Positions 14,913-21,463 of a stretch of DNA of 21,482 nt are shown here, piece by piece; position 1 is the stretch's first letter, and every line of letters starts with the position of its first letter. Under the pieces are notes generated by a model. It did not search any database. It was given only the letters and a program-made list of their open reading frames with translations, and was not told the DNA's origin. The position numbers and the translations under genes are program-made. This DNA is from Lachnospiraceae bacterium (lineage in GTDB: Bacteria > Bacillota > Clostridia > Lachnospirales > Lachnospiraceae). Where the stretch lies: positions 1-21,482 of the forward strand of contig DLZQ01000006.1 in assembly GCA_003447295.1 (NCBI GenBank). Reading direction: 5' to 3'.

Positions 14913-14984
14913 CAGGGCTAGCTGGATTCGAACCAGCGAATGCAGCAGTCAAAGTGCTGTGCCTTACCGCTTGGCGATAGCCCT
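14913..14984 (-). tRNA. tRNA-Gln (anticodon TTG)
   Basis: Acceptor AGGGCTA/TAGCCCT, Gln-type ATCGCCAAGCGGTAAGGCA D-region, anticodon stem CAGCA/TGCTG around CTTTGAC, T-arm GGTTCGAATCC, discriminator G. Nine bases before tRNA-Lys. Confidence 0.96.
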
Positions 14985-15033
14985 ATAAATATGACACCAA
15001 GCGTGCCATTACGACACTTCACTAATGAAAAAA

Positions 15034-15108
15034 GGTGGATAAAGGGATTCGAACCCTTGGCCTCCAGAGCCACAATCTGGCGCGCTAACCAACTGCGCTA
15101 TACCCACC
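15034..15108 (-). tRNA. tRNA-His (anticodon GTG)
   Basis: Acceptor GTGGGTA/TATCCAC preceded by the His-specific extra G, which faces the C discriminator. Anticodon stem CCAGA/TCTGG around TTGTGGC; T-arm GGTTCGAATCC. Confidence 0.96.
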
Positions 15109-15148
15109 ATGCGAGACAGTGATGACCAAAAGTCTTCCTTATCTCAAA

Positions 15149-15222
<74 letters not shown>

Positions 15223-15261
15223 ATATCTGTCGTTAACTGCATTAGCAAACCGACGAAGCAT

Positions 15262-15290
15262 ATTGTAACTTATCCGACATCATTTGTCAA
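15262..15290 (-). promoter_or_regulatory. Promoter of the Arg-His-Gln-Lys tRNA operon
   Basis: Minus strand TTGACA (15285-15290), 17 bases, TACAAT (15262-15267), about 40 bases before tRNA-Arg. Confidence 0.8.
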
Positions 15291-15340
15291 CAGTTTTGTA
15301 CTAATTTTTTGAAAAATAAACACAAAACCTAAGTTACGCA

Positions 15341-15415
15341 TCGGGGTGACAGGATTCGAACCTGCGACCCCCTGGTCCCAAACCAGGTGCTCTAGCCAAG
15401 CTGAGCCACACCCCG
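15341..15415 (-). tRNA. tRNA-Pro (anticodon TGG)
   Basis: Acceptor CGGGGTG/CACCCCG, anticodon stem CCTGG/CCAGG around TTTGGGA, T-arm GGTTCGAATCC, discriminator A. It has its own promoter. A clear terminator before the next promoter is not seen, so it may also feed the downstream tRNAs. Confidence 0.96.
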
Positions 15416-15418
15416 AGG

Positions 15419-15444
15419 CTGCGTTGCGGACTCCCGCAACGCAG
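15419..15444 (-). other. Leader hairpin directly before tRNA-Pro
   Basis: Perfect 11-bp stem CTGCGTTGCGG / CCGCAACGCAG with a 4-base loop. It begins at about the predicted transcription start and ends three bases before the mature tRNA-Pro 5' end. There is no T-run, so it is not a terminator. Confidence 0.65.
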
Positions 15445-15449
15445 GAGTT

Positions 15450-15479
15450 ATTATAACCTAGAATTTTTCTCTCTGTCAA
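15450..15479 (-). promoter_or_regulatory. Promoter of tRNA-Pro
   Basis: Minus strand TTGACA (15474-15479), 18 bases, TATAAT (15450-15455), both perfect. It begins seven bases after the phosphoesterase stop codon. Confidence 0.85.
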
Positions 15480-15485
15480 GAGGAA

Positions 15486-15965
15486 TTATCGCAGATAGGC
15501 AATGGTAAAATGTACTTTTTCCTGCCTGTCGATCTCCATGATGGCATAGGACGGCAGGCGCCCCTCCTGTCTCGGATAAGAGAGGCTGCCGGGATTCACG
15601 GCAATAATGTCATCATCGATATCGATCACCGGGCGATGGGTATGTCCATACAGCACGATATCCACACCGCGGTCAATGGCTTCTTTTTTAATCGTCTCAT
15701 TGCCCATGGATACATAATAGTTGTGTCCGTGAGTCACCCAGACCTTATAAGGACCGATATCCAGCGTGATCTCTCTGGGAAGATTTGAGAAGAAATCGTT
15801 ATTCCCAAGGACAATATACACCGGGCATTCTGCCGCGGAGGACAGCGCATATTCGCTGCCTTCCGCATCCCCACAGTGGATCACCATATCCGGGTGATGC
15901 ATTTCCAACACTTTAAAGTAATTCTCATTCTTTTTATGGGTATCACTTACGATCAATATCTTCAT
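15486..15965 (-). CDS. YfcE/MJ0936-type metallophosphoesterase
   Basis: 159 aa, full length for this short calcineurin-like family. The metal-binding blocks are complete: Asp8 and His10 in VSDTH, Asp33 in HCGDAEG, Asn56/Asp57 in LGNND, His79 and His81 in THGH, His108 and His110 in GHTHRP. Members are Mn-dependent phosphodiesterases with activity on model substrates; the natural substrate is usually unknown. The gene starts 23 bases inside the end of rdgB, so the two are co-translated, and it closes the operon just before the tRNA-Pro promoter. Confidence 0.92.
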   Translation of the reverse strand: MKILIVSDTHKKNENYFKVLEMHHPDMVIHCGDAEGSEYALSSAAECPVYIVLGNNDFFSNLPREITLDIGPYKVWVTHGHNYYVSMGNETIKKEAIDRGVDIVLYGHTHRPVIDIDDDIIAVNPGSLSYPRQEGRLPSYAIMEIDRQEKVHFTIAYLR

Positions 15966-16554
15966 ATTTCTTCAGTTCCTCTTTCATCAGCTGCAATGCC
16001 TTGCCTCTATGGCTGACCTGATTCTTCTCTTCTTCTGTTAATTCTGCTGTCGTCTTATCAAACCGGGGCACATAGAAAATAGGATCATAGCCGAAGCCGT
16101 TTGCTCCCTTTTCCTCATAGCCGATTCTTCCCTCTATGGTGGCTCTCGTGGTCAGTTCCCGCCCGTCGGGCAATATAGCCGCGATGGCACAGACAAATCT
16201 TGCGGTACGCTCTTCGTCCGGCACACCTTCCAACCGGTTTATCAGATTCGCGTTTTTCACAGAATACGGGGTATCTTCCCCCAGATATCTGGCGGAATAG
16301 ATGCCCGGCTCCTTGTTCAGATAATCGATCTCCAGTCCGGAATCGTCCGCCATCACGATATCTTTCGTAAAGGCAGCCACCGCACGGGCTTTGATCAACG
16401 CATTTTCCTCATAGGACTGTCCGTTTTCCTCAATGTCTACCCGGATTCCCGCATCTTTCATGGATACCACTTCCATTCCGGTATCTTCCATGATCATACG
16501 GATCTCTTTGATTTTGCCGGCATTGCCGGTTGCAAATACGATTCTTCCCTGCAT
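15943..16554 (-). CDS. rdgB: XTP/dITP diphosphatase (RdgB/Ham1)
   Basis: 203 aa from ATG 16554, which has AAGGAG six bases upstream; the upstream in-frame codons lie in the amidase gene. The enzyme hydrolyses non-canonical purine triphosphates (XTP, dITP) to monophosphate and pyrophosphate, cleaning the nucleotide pool. Motifs: FATGNAGKIKEI (7-18), MADDSGLEID with Asp70 and Asp71, GFGYDPIFYVP, and SHRGKAL near the end. It sits 22 bases after the amidase-like gene and overlaps the phosphoesterase. The rdgB-yfcE pairing is common in Firmicutes. Confidence 0.95.
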   Translation of the reverse strand: MQGRIVFATGNAGKIKEIRMIMEDTGMEVVSMKDAGIRVDIEENGQSYEENALIKARAVAAFTKDIVMADDSGLEIDYLNKEPGIYSARYLGEDTPYSVKNANLINRLEGVPDEERTARFVCAIAAILPDGRELTTRATIEGRIGYEEKGANGFGYDPIFYVPRFDKTTAELTEEEKNQVSHRGKALQLMKEELKKYEDIDRK

Positions 16555-16576
16555 TTTATACTCCTTACCGTATTTA

Positions 16577-17647
16577 TCATTGCGTATTAGTATAAACCTC
16601 GTTGATGGCTTCCGCAATACCTTCCGCCAGCTTTTTTTGGTAACTGTCCTGCTCTAACAGCTGTCTCTCACTGCTGTTCGTTACGTAGCCGAGCGAAATT
16701 CTCGCCGCCGGGATCGTCAGATCCCACAATACATCTCCATCGGCTGCGGGAACAACTCCCACCGCCCGGTTGCTGGCAGCCACTGTGACCTGCCTTGCCA
16801 CACAATCTGCCCACTGAAGATTTCCGAACTCCGGAATATAATATTCATCGTTATATTCCGCGCAGATTCCGTAGACAGCCTCATTCTCCGGATCCGCAGA
16901 CAGCCCGATCTCCAGATAGAGATCCGCTCCTACCCAGTCTGCGAACATCCTCCGGGCTTCCTTGGATACCTCCGTATCCTCCGAGCGGGTGAGATATACT
17001 TTTACTTTCTGATCTTCCATCAGCTGTGCCGTCTGTTTCGCCACTTTAAGAGCGATGTCCTTTTCCTGGCAGCCGGAAGCCGTAACACCTCTGTTGCTGC
17101 CACCTCCTGCCGGATCCAGTACCACGATCCTGTCATAGAGTTCCTTCGGCATCACATAATCAATTCGTAACACTCCCTCTTCCAGAGTACTGTGATATTC
17201 CAACACATCCTTCATTGTCAGCCGCAGCAATACACCTTCATTCCGGGACTCGCAGATTCCTTTTTCCACAAGTGTCAGATCTCCCGTGATTTTATGTTCC
17301 TTATAGAAGGTCTTCCTGCCGGTCTGTATGTAGACCCAGAGTTCCTTTTCCATATAATGGTTCTCTACTACTACATTCTCCGCCTTGGTTCCTGCTTCTA
17401 ACGGAATACAGATCTGCCTGTCAGCCACATGGTCTGTCATCATGGGCAGCTGCATCTCTCCGTTTTCACCGGTACGATATTCCGGGACAATCTCTCCCTG
17501 TTCCTGTCCTCTGGCGGATATGACCACTGTCTTATGTGCTGCCACATACAGCATTCCCCCCATAGACACGGCACCTAACACAAGCCACAGGATCAGTGTC
17601 AGTGTCATATTTTGTTTTTGATCTCTGATTTGCAGTCGTTTTTTCAT
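16577..17647 (-). CDS. Membrane-anchored Amidase_3-fold protein with degenerate active site
   Basis: 356 aa. Residues 15-37 form one transmembrane anchor; about 38-170 is an extracytoplasmic region, and 173-350 follows the N-acetylmuramoyl-L-alanine amidase (Amidase_3) fold. Catalytic positions are mostly lost. The usual DPGHGG reads DPAGGG (178-183; His to Gly181). Glu195 is kept. The SIHAN block reads EIGLSAD (His to Gly248). The final VEVGFLSN block reads ISLGYVTN (Glu to Ser318). So two zinc His and the catalytic Glu are missing, and hydrolysis is unlikely. The frame is intact, arguing for a retained binding or scaffold role rather than decay. It starts six bases after the methyltransferase stop and precedes rdgB by 22 bases. 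Confidence 0.8.
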   Translation of the reverse strand: MKKRLQIRDQKQNMTLTLILWLVLGAVSMGGMLYVAAHKTVVISARGQEQGEIVPEYRTGENGEMQLPMMTDHVADRQICIPLEAGTKAENVVVENHYMEKELWVYIQTGRKTFYKEHKITGDLTLVEKGICESRNEGVLLRLTMKDVLEYHSTLEEGVLRIDYVMPKELYDRIVVLDPAGGGSNRGVTASGCQEKDIALKVAKQTAQLMEDQKVKVYLTRSEDTEVSKEARRMFADWVGADLYLEIGLSADPENEAVYGICAEYNDEYYIPEFGNLQWADCVARQVTVAASNRAVGVVPAADGDVLWDLTIPAARISLGYVTNSSERQLLEQDSYQKKLAEGIAEAINEVYTNTQ

Positions 17648-17653
17648 GGAAGG

Positions 17654-18805
17654 TTATACTTCTCTTCTCTTCGGCGGCTTCGGTCCTAAGAACTGATAAT
17701 AATAGGTCTTCATCATTCCATTATAAATCTTGCGGTTCTTATCCGCTTTTCTTCCGATATCCTTCTCCGCCTGCTCGTATGCGGTGATCAGATACATACT
17801 CCAGGAATCCAGTTCCCGGAATCTCTCACCGATGGTGCGGTACAACTGCGGCATCTGGCTCTTATCCTGCAGACGCTCTCCATAAGGCGGGTTCGTAATA
17901 ATAAAACCGTATTTCTTCGGGTGATGGAGTTCCTCCACGCCCCTGCGTTGGAAATGGATCAGCTTATCCACTCCCGCAAGTCTCGCGTTCTCTCTGGCAA
18001 TCTTCACCATATCCTCATCAATATCGTATCCCTGAATATCTGTCTCCACCGACAGATCCACCATCTCTTCCGCTTCATCGGAAGCGTCATACCACACCTT
18101 TTTACCCACAATATGCGGCCAGTCCTCCGCCGTAAAACTACGGTTCCTGCCGGGAGCCATGTTGGCTGCCATCATAGCTGCCTCTATGGGGAACGTTCCG
18201 CTTCCGCAAAAAGGATCCACCAGGATCCTGCCGGCATTCCAGGGGGTCAACAGGATCAGAGACGCTGCCAGATTCTCCGCAATGGGAGCCTTCGCCGTAA
18301 GCTTCCGGTAACCTCTCTTGTGCAGGGATTCTCCGGTGCTGTCCAGTCCCACCGTCACTTCATCCTTCATCAAAAATACACGGATAGGAAAAGAAGCGCC
18401 ATCCTCCGGGAACCAGGAAATATCATACTGACTTTTCAGGCGGTCTACCATTGCCTTTTTCATAATAGACTGGATATCCGAGGGACTGAACAGCTTGGAC
18501 TTCACACTTGCGGCCTTCGCCACCCAGAACTTTCCGTCCTTCGGAATATACTCTTCCCAGGGAAGATTCTTGGTCCCCTGGAACAGTTCTTCAAAAGTCT
18601 CGGCATGAAAACTTCCCACCTTGATCAGAATACGCTCTGCTGTCCGCAGGAAAATATTGGCTCTGCACAGAGCTTCTTCATCTCCGTAAAAAGTGACCCT
18701 GCCGTCCGCCACTTCCGTAATATCATAACCGAGATCCGTGATCTCTCTCTTAAGCACCGATTCCATGCCGAAATGGCAGGGGGCGATCAATTCAAAACGT
18801 CTCAT
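17654..18805 (-). CDS. THUMP-domain class I SAM-dependent RNA methyltransferase (RlmL/YpsC-like)
   Basis: 383 aa from ATG 18805 with GGAGG five bases upstream; a TTG at 18823 is less likely. The N-terminal half carries a THUMP RNA-binding domain (about 50-155). The C-terminal half is a Rossmann methyltransferase with the SAM loop DPFCGSGT (197-204) and the N6-type motif NPPY (305-308). Similar proteins (RlmL N-terminal unit, YpsC) methylate the exocyclic amine of a guanosine in 23S rRNA. It heads the operon with the amidase-like gene, rdgB and the phosphoesterase, behind a good promoter. Confidence 0.9.
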   Translation of the reverse strand: MRRFELIAPCHFGMESVLKREITDLGYDITEVADGRVTFYGDEEALCRANIFLRTAERILIKVGSFHAETFEELFQGTKNLPWEEYIPKDGKFWVAKAASVKSKLFSPSDIQSIMKKAMVDRLKSQYDISWFPEDGASFPIRVFLMKDEVTVGLDSTGESLHKRGYRKLTAKAPIAENLAASLILLTPWNAGRILVDPFCGSGTFPIEAAMMAANMAPGRNRSFTAEDWPHIVGKKVWYDASDEAEEMVDLSVETDIQGYDIDEDMVKIARENARLAGVDKLIHFQRRGVEELHHPKKYGFIITNPPYGERLQDKSQMPQLYRTIGERFRELDSWSMYLITAYEQAEKDIGRKADKNRKIYNGMMKTYYYQFLGPKPPKRREV

Positions 18806-18834
18806 TCCTTCCTCCGTTCTCAAGACATAAAATC

Positions 18835-18863
18835 ATTATATATGCATTCCAAAAATATGTAAA
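18835..18863 (-). promoter_or_regulatory. Promoter of the methyltransferase/rdgB operon
   Basis: Minus strand TTTACA (18858-18863), 17 bases, TATAAT (18835-18840), about 30 bases before the ATG. The -35 box touches the hairpin that ends the 54-aa gene. Confidence 0.7.
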
Positions 18864-18864
18864 T

Positions 18865-18888
18865 AGGGGCGTTCCTGCGAACGCCCCT
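18865..18888 (-). terminator. Hairpin after the 54-aa gene, likely terminator
   Basis: Perfect 10-bp GC-rich stem (18865-18874 / 18879-18888) with a 4-base loop. The T-run that follows on the minus strand is short (ATTTACATATTTTT), so efficiency is uncertain. Confidence 0.6.
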
Positions 18889-18908
18889 GACTTCTTATGC
18901 ACAAAAAA

Positions 18909-19073
18909 CTAGCAGTACTTGTTCTGCTCCTTATTCTCGCTCTGGTCCTTGTTCTGGTTCTTACTCTGATTCTTGCTCTGATTCTTACTGTTCTGCTTAT
19001 TCTGAGAGTTCTGATTCTCACCATAAGCGTTACTGTACTTGTTCTCGTTGTTCTGATCGTAATTATTAGACAT
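18909..19073 (-). CDS. 54-aa Asn/Gln/Lys-rich low-complexity protein
   Basis: The ATG has a perfect AGGAGG eight bases upstream and the TAG stop is at 18909-18911. The product begins MSNNYDQNNENKYSNAYGEN and contains KNQS-type tetrapeptide repeats (about 30-46), ending NKYC. Asn, Gln, Lys and Ser make up most of it, with almost no hydrophobic residues, so it should be soluble and disordered. A sigma-G-like promoter lies about 40 bases upstream and a GC hairpin downstream. The composition resembles gamma-type small acid-soluble spore proteins, which store amino acids for germination, but homology is not shown. Other frames across it give Arg-rich or Leu-rich products that lack a ribosome site. 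Confidence 0.7.
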   Translation of the reverse strand: MSNNYDQNNENKYSNAYGENQNSQNKQNSKNQSKNQSKNQNKDQSENKEQNKYC

Positions 19074-19114
19074 ATCTGTGACCTCCTGATCGGAATTATT
19101 TTAAGTTACAGGAG

Positions 19115-19143
19115 TAGTATGTCTTTTTTGCAGAAATTTATGC
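19115..19143 (-). promoter_or_regulatory. Sigma-G-like promoter of the 54-aa gene (candidate)
   Basis: Minus strand GCATA (19139-19143), 17 bases, CATACTA (19115-19121). This resembles the forespore sigma-G pattern (gHATR, about 18 bases, CATnnTA) with one base less in the spacer. It would give a leader of about 35 bases. The rest of 19144-19276 is AT-rich with no gene seen. Confidence 0.4.
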
Positions 19144-19282
19144 TATTTTATTTTTTGGTACTTTAGAACTAAATTTCCTCTTGCTTTTTTGTGACGTTAG
19201 TACTATAATAAGATTTGTAGATAGAAACCCCTTCATGATTCTATTTGCACCCTTATGTATTATTTATACTCCCCTCAAAAAA

Positions 19283-19305
19283 GCCACCAGCTTCCCCCTG
19301 GTGGC
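19283..19305. terminator. Bidirectional terminator after the DUF1700-like gene
   Basis: Perfect 8-bp stem GCCACCAG / CTGGTGGC, 7-base loop, five T's on the right and six A's on the left, so it can act on either strand. It serves the DUF1700-like gene read leftwards. Confidence 0.85.
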
Positions 19306-19349
19306 TTTTTACGTGGTAATTAACTCTATTCAGAGCCGTTAAATAGTTA

Positions 19350-19844
19350 CTAGTTGAGCCAGTCGCGGAACAACTTCACTAAAAACAACACTACCATAAT
19401 AGGAACCAATACCGGTGCCAAAAATGACAATACAGAAAATACCGCACTGAAGATCAGCACTACCACCAGAATTCCAAGAATCACCCACACCCAGGCAGGA
19501 AGCTTTACAAGTACATCTGCCACCTTATTCCGGTGGGAACCGTCATTTCCATCCTCTGTATAACTGCGATGCAGATTCGGTCCTGCTGCCTCTCTATACT
19601 CTCCGTTGCCATAGACGGTGTTCCGGTATCCGGAATATTCGTCTCCGCCATTAGTCTGGATGATCGTACGGGCGATCAGCCGCGGATCTCCCAGGCTCTC
19701 TAAGACTTCCTCTTCCGTACGCCCCTTACGGATCTCCGTATTTATATAATCTTCATAATAATTTACATTGTCCATGACCAGCCCCGGGGACACTCGTCCG
19801 TTCAGTGCCATCCGCAGTCGGTCCACAAATTCCTGTTTATTCAT
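19350..19844 (-). CDS. DUF1700/HAAS-like membrane protein
   Basis: 164 aa. Residues 1-62 match the HAAS/DUF1700 pattern: MNKQEFVDRLRMALNG, then YYEDYINTEIRKGRTEEEVLESLGDPRLIARTI. A polar Gly/Asn/Tyr-rich linker spans about 65-107, and two close hydrophobic segments run from about 115-158 (AWVWVILGILVVVLIF and a second stretch). Such proteins often pair with PadR regulators or DUF4097 adhesin-like proteins, but neither is adjacent here. ATG 19844 has AAGGAA ten bases upstream, and a promoter lies at 19875-19903. The gene appears monocistronic. Confidence 0.82.
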   Translation of the reverse strand: MNKQEFVDRLRMALNGRVSPGLVMDNVNYYEDYINTEIRKGRTEEEVLESLGDPRLIARTIIQTNGGDEYSGYRNTVYGNGEYREAAGPNLHRSYTEDGNDGSHRNKVADVLVKLPAWVWVILGILVVVLIFSAVFSVLSFLAPVLVPIMVVLFLVKLFRDWLN

Positions 19845-19874
19845 ATTTTCTCGATTCCTTCCGTTTACACCATC

Positions 19875-19903
19875 ATTTTAGCATGACATAAGTACTACGT
19901 AAA
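19875..19903 (-). promoter_or_regulatory. Promoter of the DUF1700-like gene
   Basis: Minus strand TTTACG (19898-19903), 17 bases, TAAAAT (19875-19880), about 30 bases before the start codon. Confidence 0.55.
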
Positions 19904-19954
19904 TATACGGACTTGGAAGTATTTCTAAAACTTTTCTAAAATGAGATACAAAAA

Positions 19955-19977
19955 CCCCGGAGACATCATCTCCGGGG
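19955..19977 (-). terminator. Terminator of tRNA-Arg-ACG
   Basis: Perfect 9-bp stem CCCCGGAGA / TCTCCGGGG with a 5-base loop, followed on the minus strand by TTTTTGT. It begins eight bases after the tRNA. Confidence 0.9.
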
Positions 19978-19984
19978 CCTTGGA

Positions 19985-20058
19985 TGTACGTGACAGGATT
20001 CGAACCCACGACCTTCTGGTCCGTAGCCAGACGCTCTATCCAACTGAGCTACACGTAC
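19985..20058 (-). tRNA. tRNA-Arg (anticodon ACG)
   Basis: Acceptor GTACGTG/CACGTAC, D-arm GCTC/GAGC, anticodon stem TCTGG/CCAGA around CTACGGA, T-arm GGTTCGAATCC, discriminator A; CCA not encoded. A34 is normally edited to inosine by TadA. It is a single-gene unit with its own promoter and terminator. Confidence 0.96.
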
Positions 20059-20067
20059 ATTTACAGG

Positions 20068-20111
20068 TTTTCGCCTGCAACAGTATGTATTTTAACTGCT
20101 GCAGGCGAAAA
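20068..20111. repeat. 44-bp inverted repeat over the tRNA-Arg promoter
   Basis: Arms TTTTCGCCTGCA / TGCAGGCGAAAA are perfect over 12 bp, then one mismatch and four more pairs, with a 10-base centre holding the -10 box. It lacks a T-run in either direction. The DNA form would suit an operator; as RNA it could only form in transcripts entering from the HPr-like gene. Confidence 0.7.
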
Positions 20112-20117
20112 TGTCAA
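20089..20117 (-). promoter_or_regulatory. Promoter of tRNA-Arg-ACG
   Basis: Minus strand TTGACA (20112-20117), 17 bases, TAAAAT (20089-20094). The predicted start near 20082 leaves a leader of about 24 bases. Confidence 0.75.
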
Positions 20118-20135
20118 TAGAATTTTTTAATTTTT

Positions 20136-20426
20136 TCAAACAATTTTATTTTCAGCAGATTTTTCCGATGCCGGTACGACTTTCGCATCATACTTTTCCA
20201 GAATAGCCTGCTTGAACTCTTCGTAATTATCCTCATCATCGTAGCAGGCGTATTCAATCTCCAGTGGTTCCTCCGTCTTCATCAGAAGCATTCCCAAAAG
20301 AGACTTCGCATCCATTGCGGTCTTCTGAATACGGATATCGATCGCATCATCGAATTCATTGCAGGTATCCACAAAATGTCTGATTTCATCCTCCGAATGG
20401 AAGGTAATATATAGTTTTTCTCTCAT
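20136..20426 (-). CDS. HPr-fold protein lacking the catalytic His (Crh-like)
   Basis: 96 aa from ATG 20426 with GGGAG eight bases upstream; a 107-aa reading from 20459 has no good site and crosses a dyad. The pattern MREKLYITFHSEDEIRHFVD... DAKSLLGMLLM... LEIEYACYDDEDNYEEFKQAI fits the HPr fold. Ser42 in DAKSLLG matches regulatory Ser46 of HPr (KSIMG), the HPr kinase target. The GLHARPA block with phosphocarrier His15 is absent, so it should not carry phosphate in the PTS. This recalls Crh of Bacillus, a carbon catabolite co-regulator with CcpA, but this protein is more divergent. The gene lies between pyrF and tRNA-Arg. Confidence 0.7.
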   Translation of the reverse strand: MREKLYITFHSEDEIRHFVDTCNEFDDAIDIRIQKTAMDAKSLLGMLLMKTEEPLEIEYACYDDEDNYEEFKQAILEKYDAKVVPASEKSAENKIV

Positions 20427-20442
20427 CCTTCGTTCTCCCATC

Positions 20443-20458
20443 TGTCCGCTTGCGGACA
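20443..20458 (-). other. Perfect 7-bp dyad before the HPr-like gene
   Basis: TGTCCGC, two bases, GCGGACA, ending about 16 bases before the ATG and just upstream of its GGGAG ribosome site. It could form a leader hairpin affecting translation or be an operator. There is no T-run. Confidence 0.45.
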
Positions 20459-20536
20459 CCCCATACCTTTGTATATTATGCCGTCAAACACATAAGCCTA
20501 TCCCCACGCGCCGGTCAAACGTGGACATGCGCGTCT

Positions 20537-21463
20537 TTAGCGTGCTGCCAGTGCCTGTGCGATATCCTCACGCATATCCAGTACGGCCGCGCGGGAAGCA
20601 TCTGCATAATTCTGCTCACCGAACTGTGCATACTTCTCCTGCTGATATGCGGCAATGATGCCACGGGAGGAATTGATGATGGCACCCAGTCCGTCTTCGT
20701 TGAAGAAGTGTACCAGATCTGCACCCTTACCGCCCTGTGCACCGTAACCGGGCACCAGGATAAATGCCTTGGGCATTACCTTACGAAGCACTTTGCCCTG
20801 CTCAGGATAGGTTGCGCCTACCACAGCACCTACATAGCTGTAAGAATCGCCCATGCAGTCAGCTCCCCAGGCTGCTACCTTTTCTCCCACCAGCTCATAC
20901 AGCGGTCTGCCGCCCACCAACTGATCCTGGAACTCGCCGCTGCTGGGATTGGAAGTCTTCACCAGTACGAAAATGCCCTTTTTCTCTTCCTTACAGATCT
21001 TCACAAAAGGATTCACGCCGTCGGAGCCCAGATAAGGGTTTACAGTCACGAAATCCTCATCAAAACCGTAATAGCTCTTGCTGCCTACCTGTACTTTGCC
21101 CAGATGTCCGACTGCGTATGCCTCGGAAGTGGATCCGATATCACCGCGCTTGATATCGCCGATGACGATCAGACCTTTTTCTTTACAATAATCCACGGTC
21201 TTTTTAAATGCCACCATACCGGGAATGCCAAACTGCTCATACATTGCCACCTGAGGTTTCACAGCCGGTACCAGATCATAAATTGCATCCACAATACCCT
21301 TGTTATACTGCCAGATTGCTTCTGCGGCACCTTCCAGGGTCTCACCATACTCAGCGAAAGCCGCCTTTTTAATATATTCCGGCACGAATTTCATCATAGG
21401 ATCCAGTCCTACCACGATCGGTGCGTTGGTTTCTTTGATTCGAGTGATCAGTTTGTTGATCAT
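20537..21463 (-). CDS. pyrF: Orotidine 5'-phosphate decarboxylase
   Basis: 308 aa from ATG 21463, with GGAGG four bases upstream; an upstream in-frame ATG (21481) has no visible site. It decarboxylates OMP to UMP, the last step of de novo pyrimidine synthesis. The catalytic signature GDIKRGDIGST gives Asp103, Lys105 and Asp108; GLDPMMKF near residue 19 and the C-terminal VPGYGAQGGKGAD phosphate loop are also present. The length and the AEAIWQYNKGIVDAIYDLVPAVKPQ region point to the longer 'type 2' PyrF group found in Clostridia. Other pyr genes are not in the window and may lie to the right. Confidence 0.95.
   Translation of the reverse strand: MINKLITRIKETNAPIVVGLDPMMKFVPEYIKKAAFAEYGETLEGAAEAIWQYNKGIVDAIYDLVPAVKPQVAMYEQFGIPGMVAFKKTVDYCKEKGLIVIGDIKRGDIGSTSEAYAVGHLGKVQVGSKSYYGFDEDFVTVNPYLGSDGVNPFVKICKEEKKGIFVLVKTSNPSSGEFQDQLVGGRPLYELVGEKVAAWGADCMGDSYSYVGAVVGATYPEQGKVLRKVMPKAFILVPGYGAQGGKGADLVHFFNEDGLGAIINSSRGIIAAYQQEKYAQFGEQNYADASRAAVLDMREDIAQALAAR

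Noticed and set aside
18836..19024. Minus-strand Arg-rich frame over the same repeats
   Set aside because: Shifted frame of the 54-aa gene, no ribosome site, and it runs through the downstream hairpin.
18909..19060. Short repeats that could suggest a CRISPR or VNTR array
   Set aside because: Units are imperfect 12-mers in frame with a coding sequence (KNQS repeats) and there are no unique spacers.
18897..19166. Plus-strand frame encoding a long Leu/Val-rich membrane-like chain
   Set aside because: It is the complement of the Asn/Gln/Lys-rich gene; the Leu richness follows from the repeat codons, and it lacks a ribosome site while the minus-strand frame has a perfect one.
20068..20111. Inverted repeat read as a terminator of the HPr-like gene
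   Set aside because: No T-run follows the second arm in either direction, and a consensus -35/-10 pair is embedded in it, so I treat it as a promoter-linked repeat instead.
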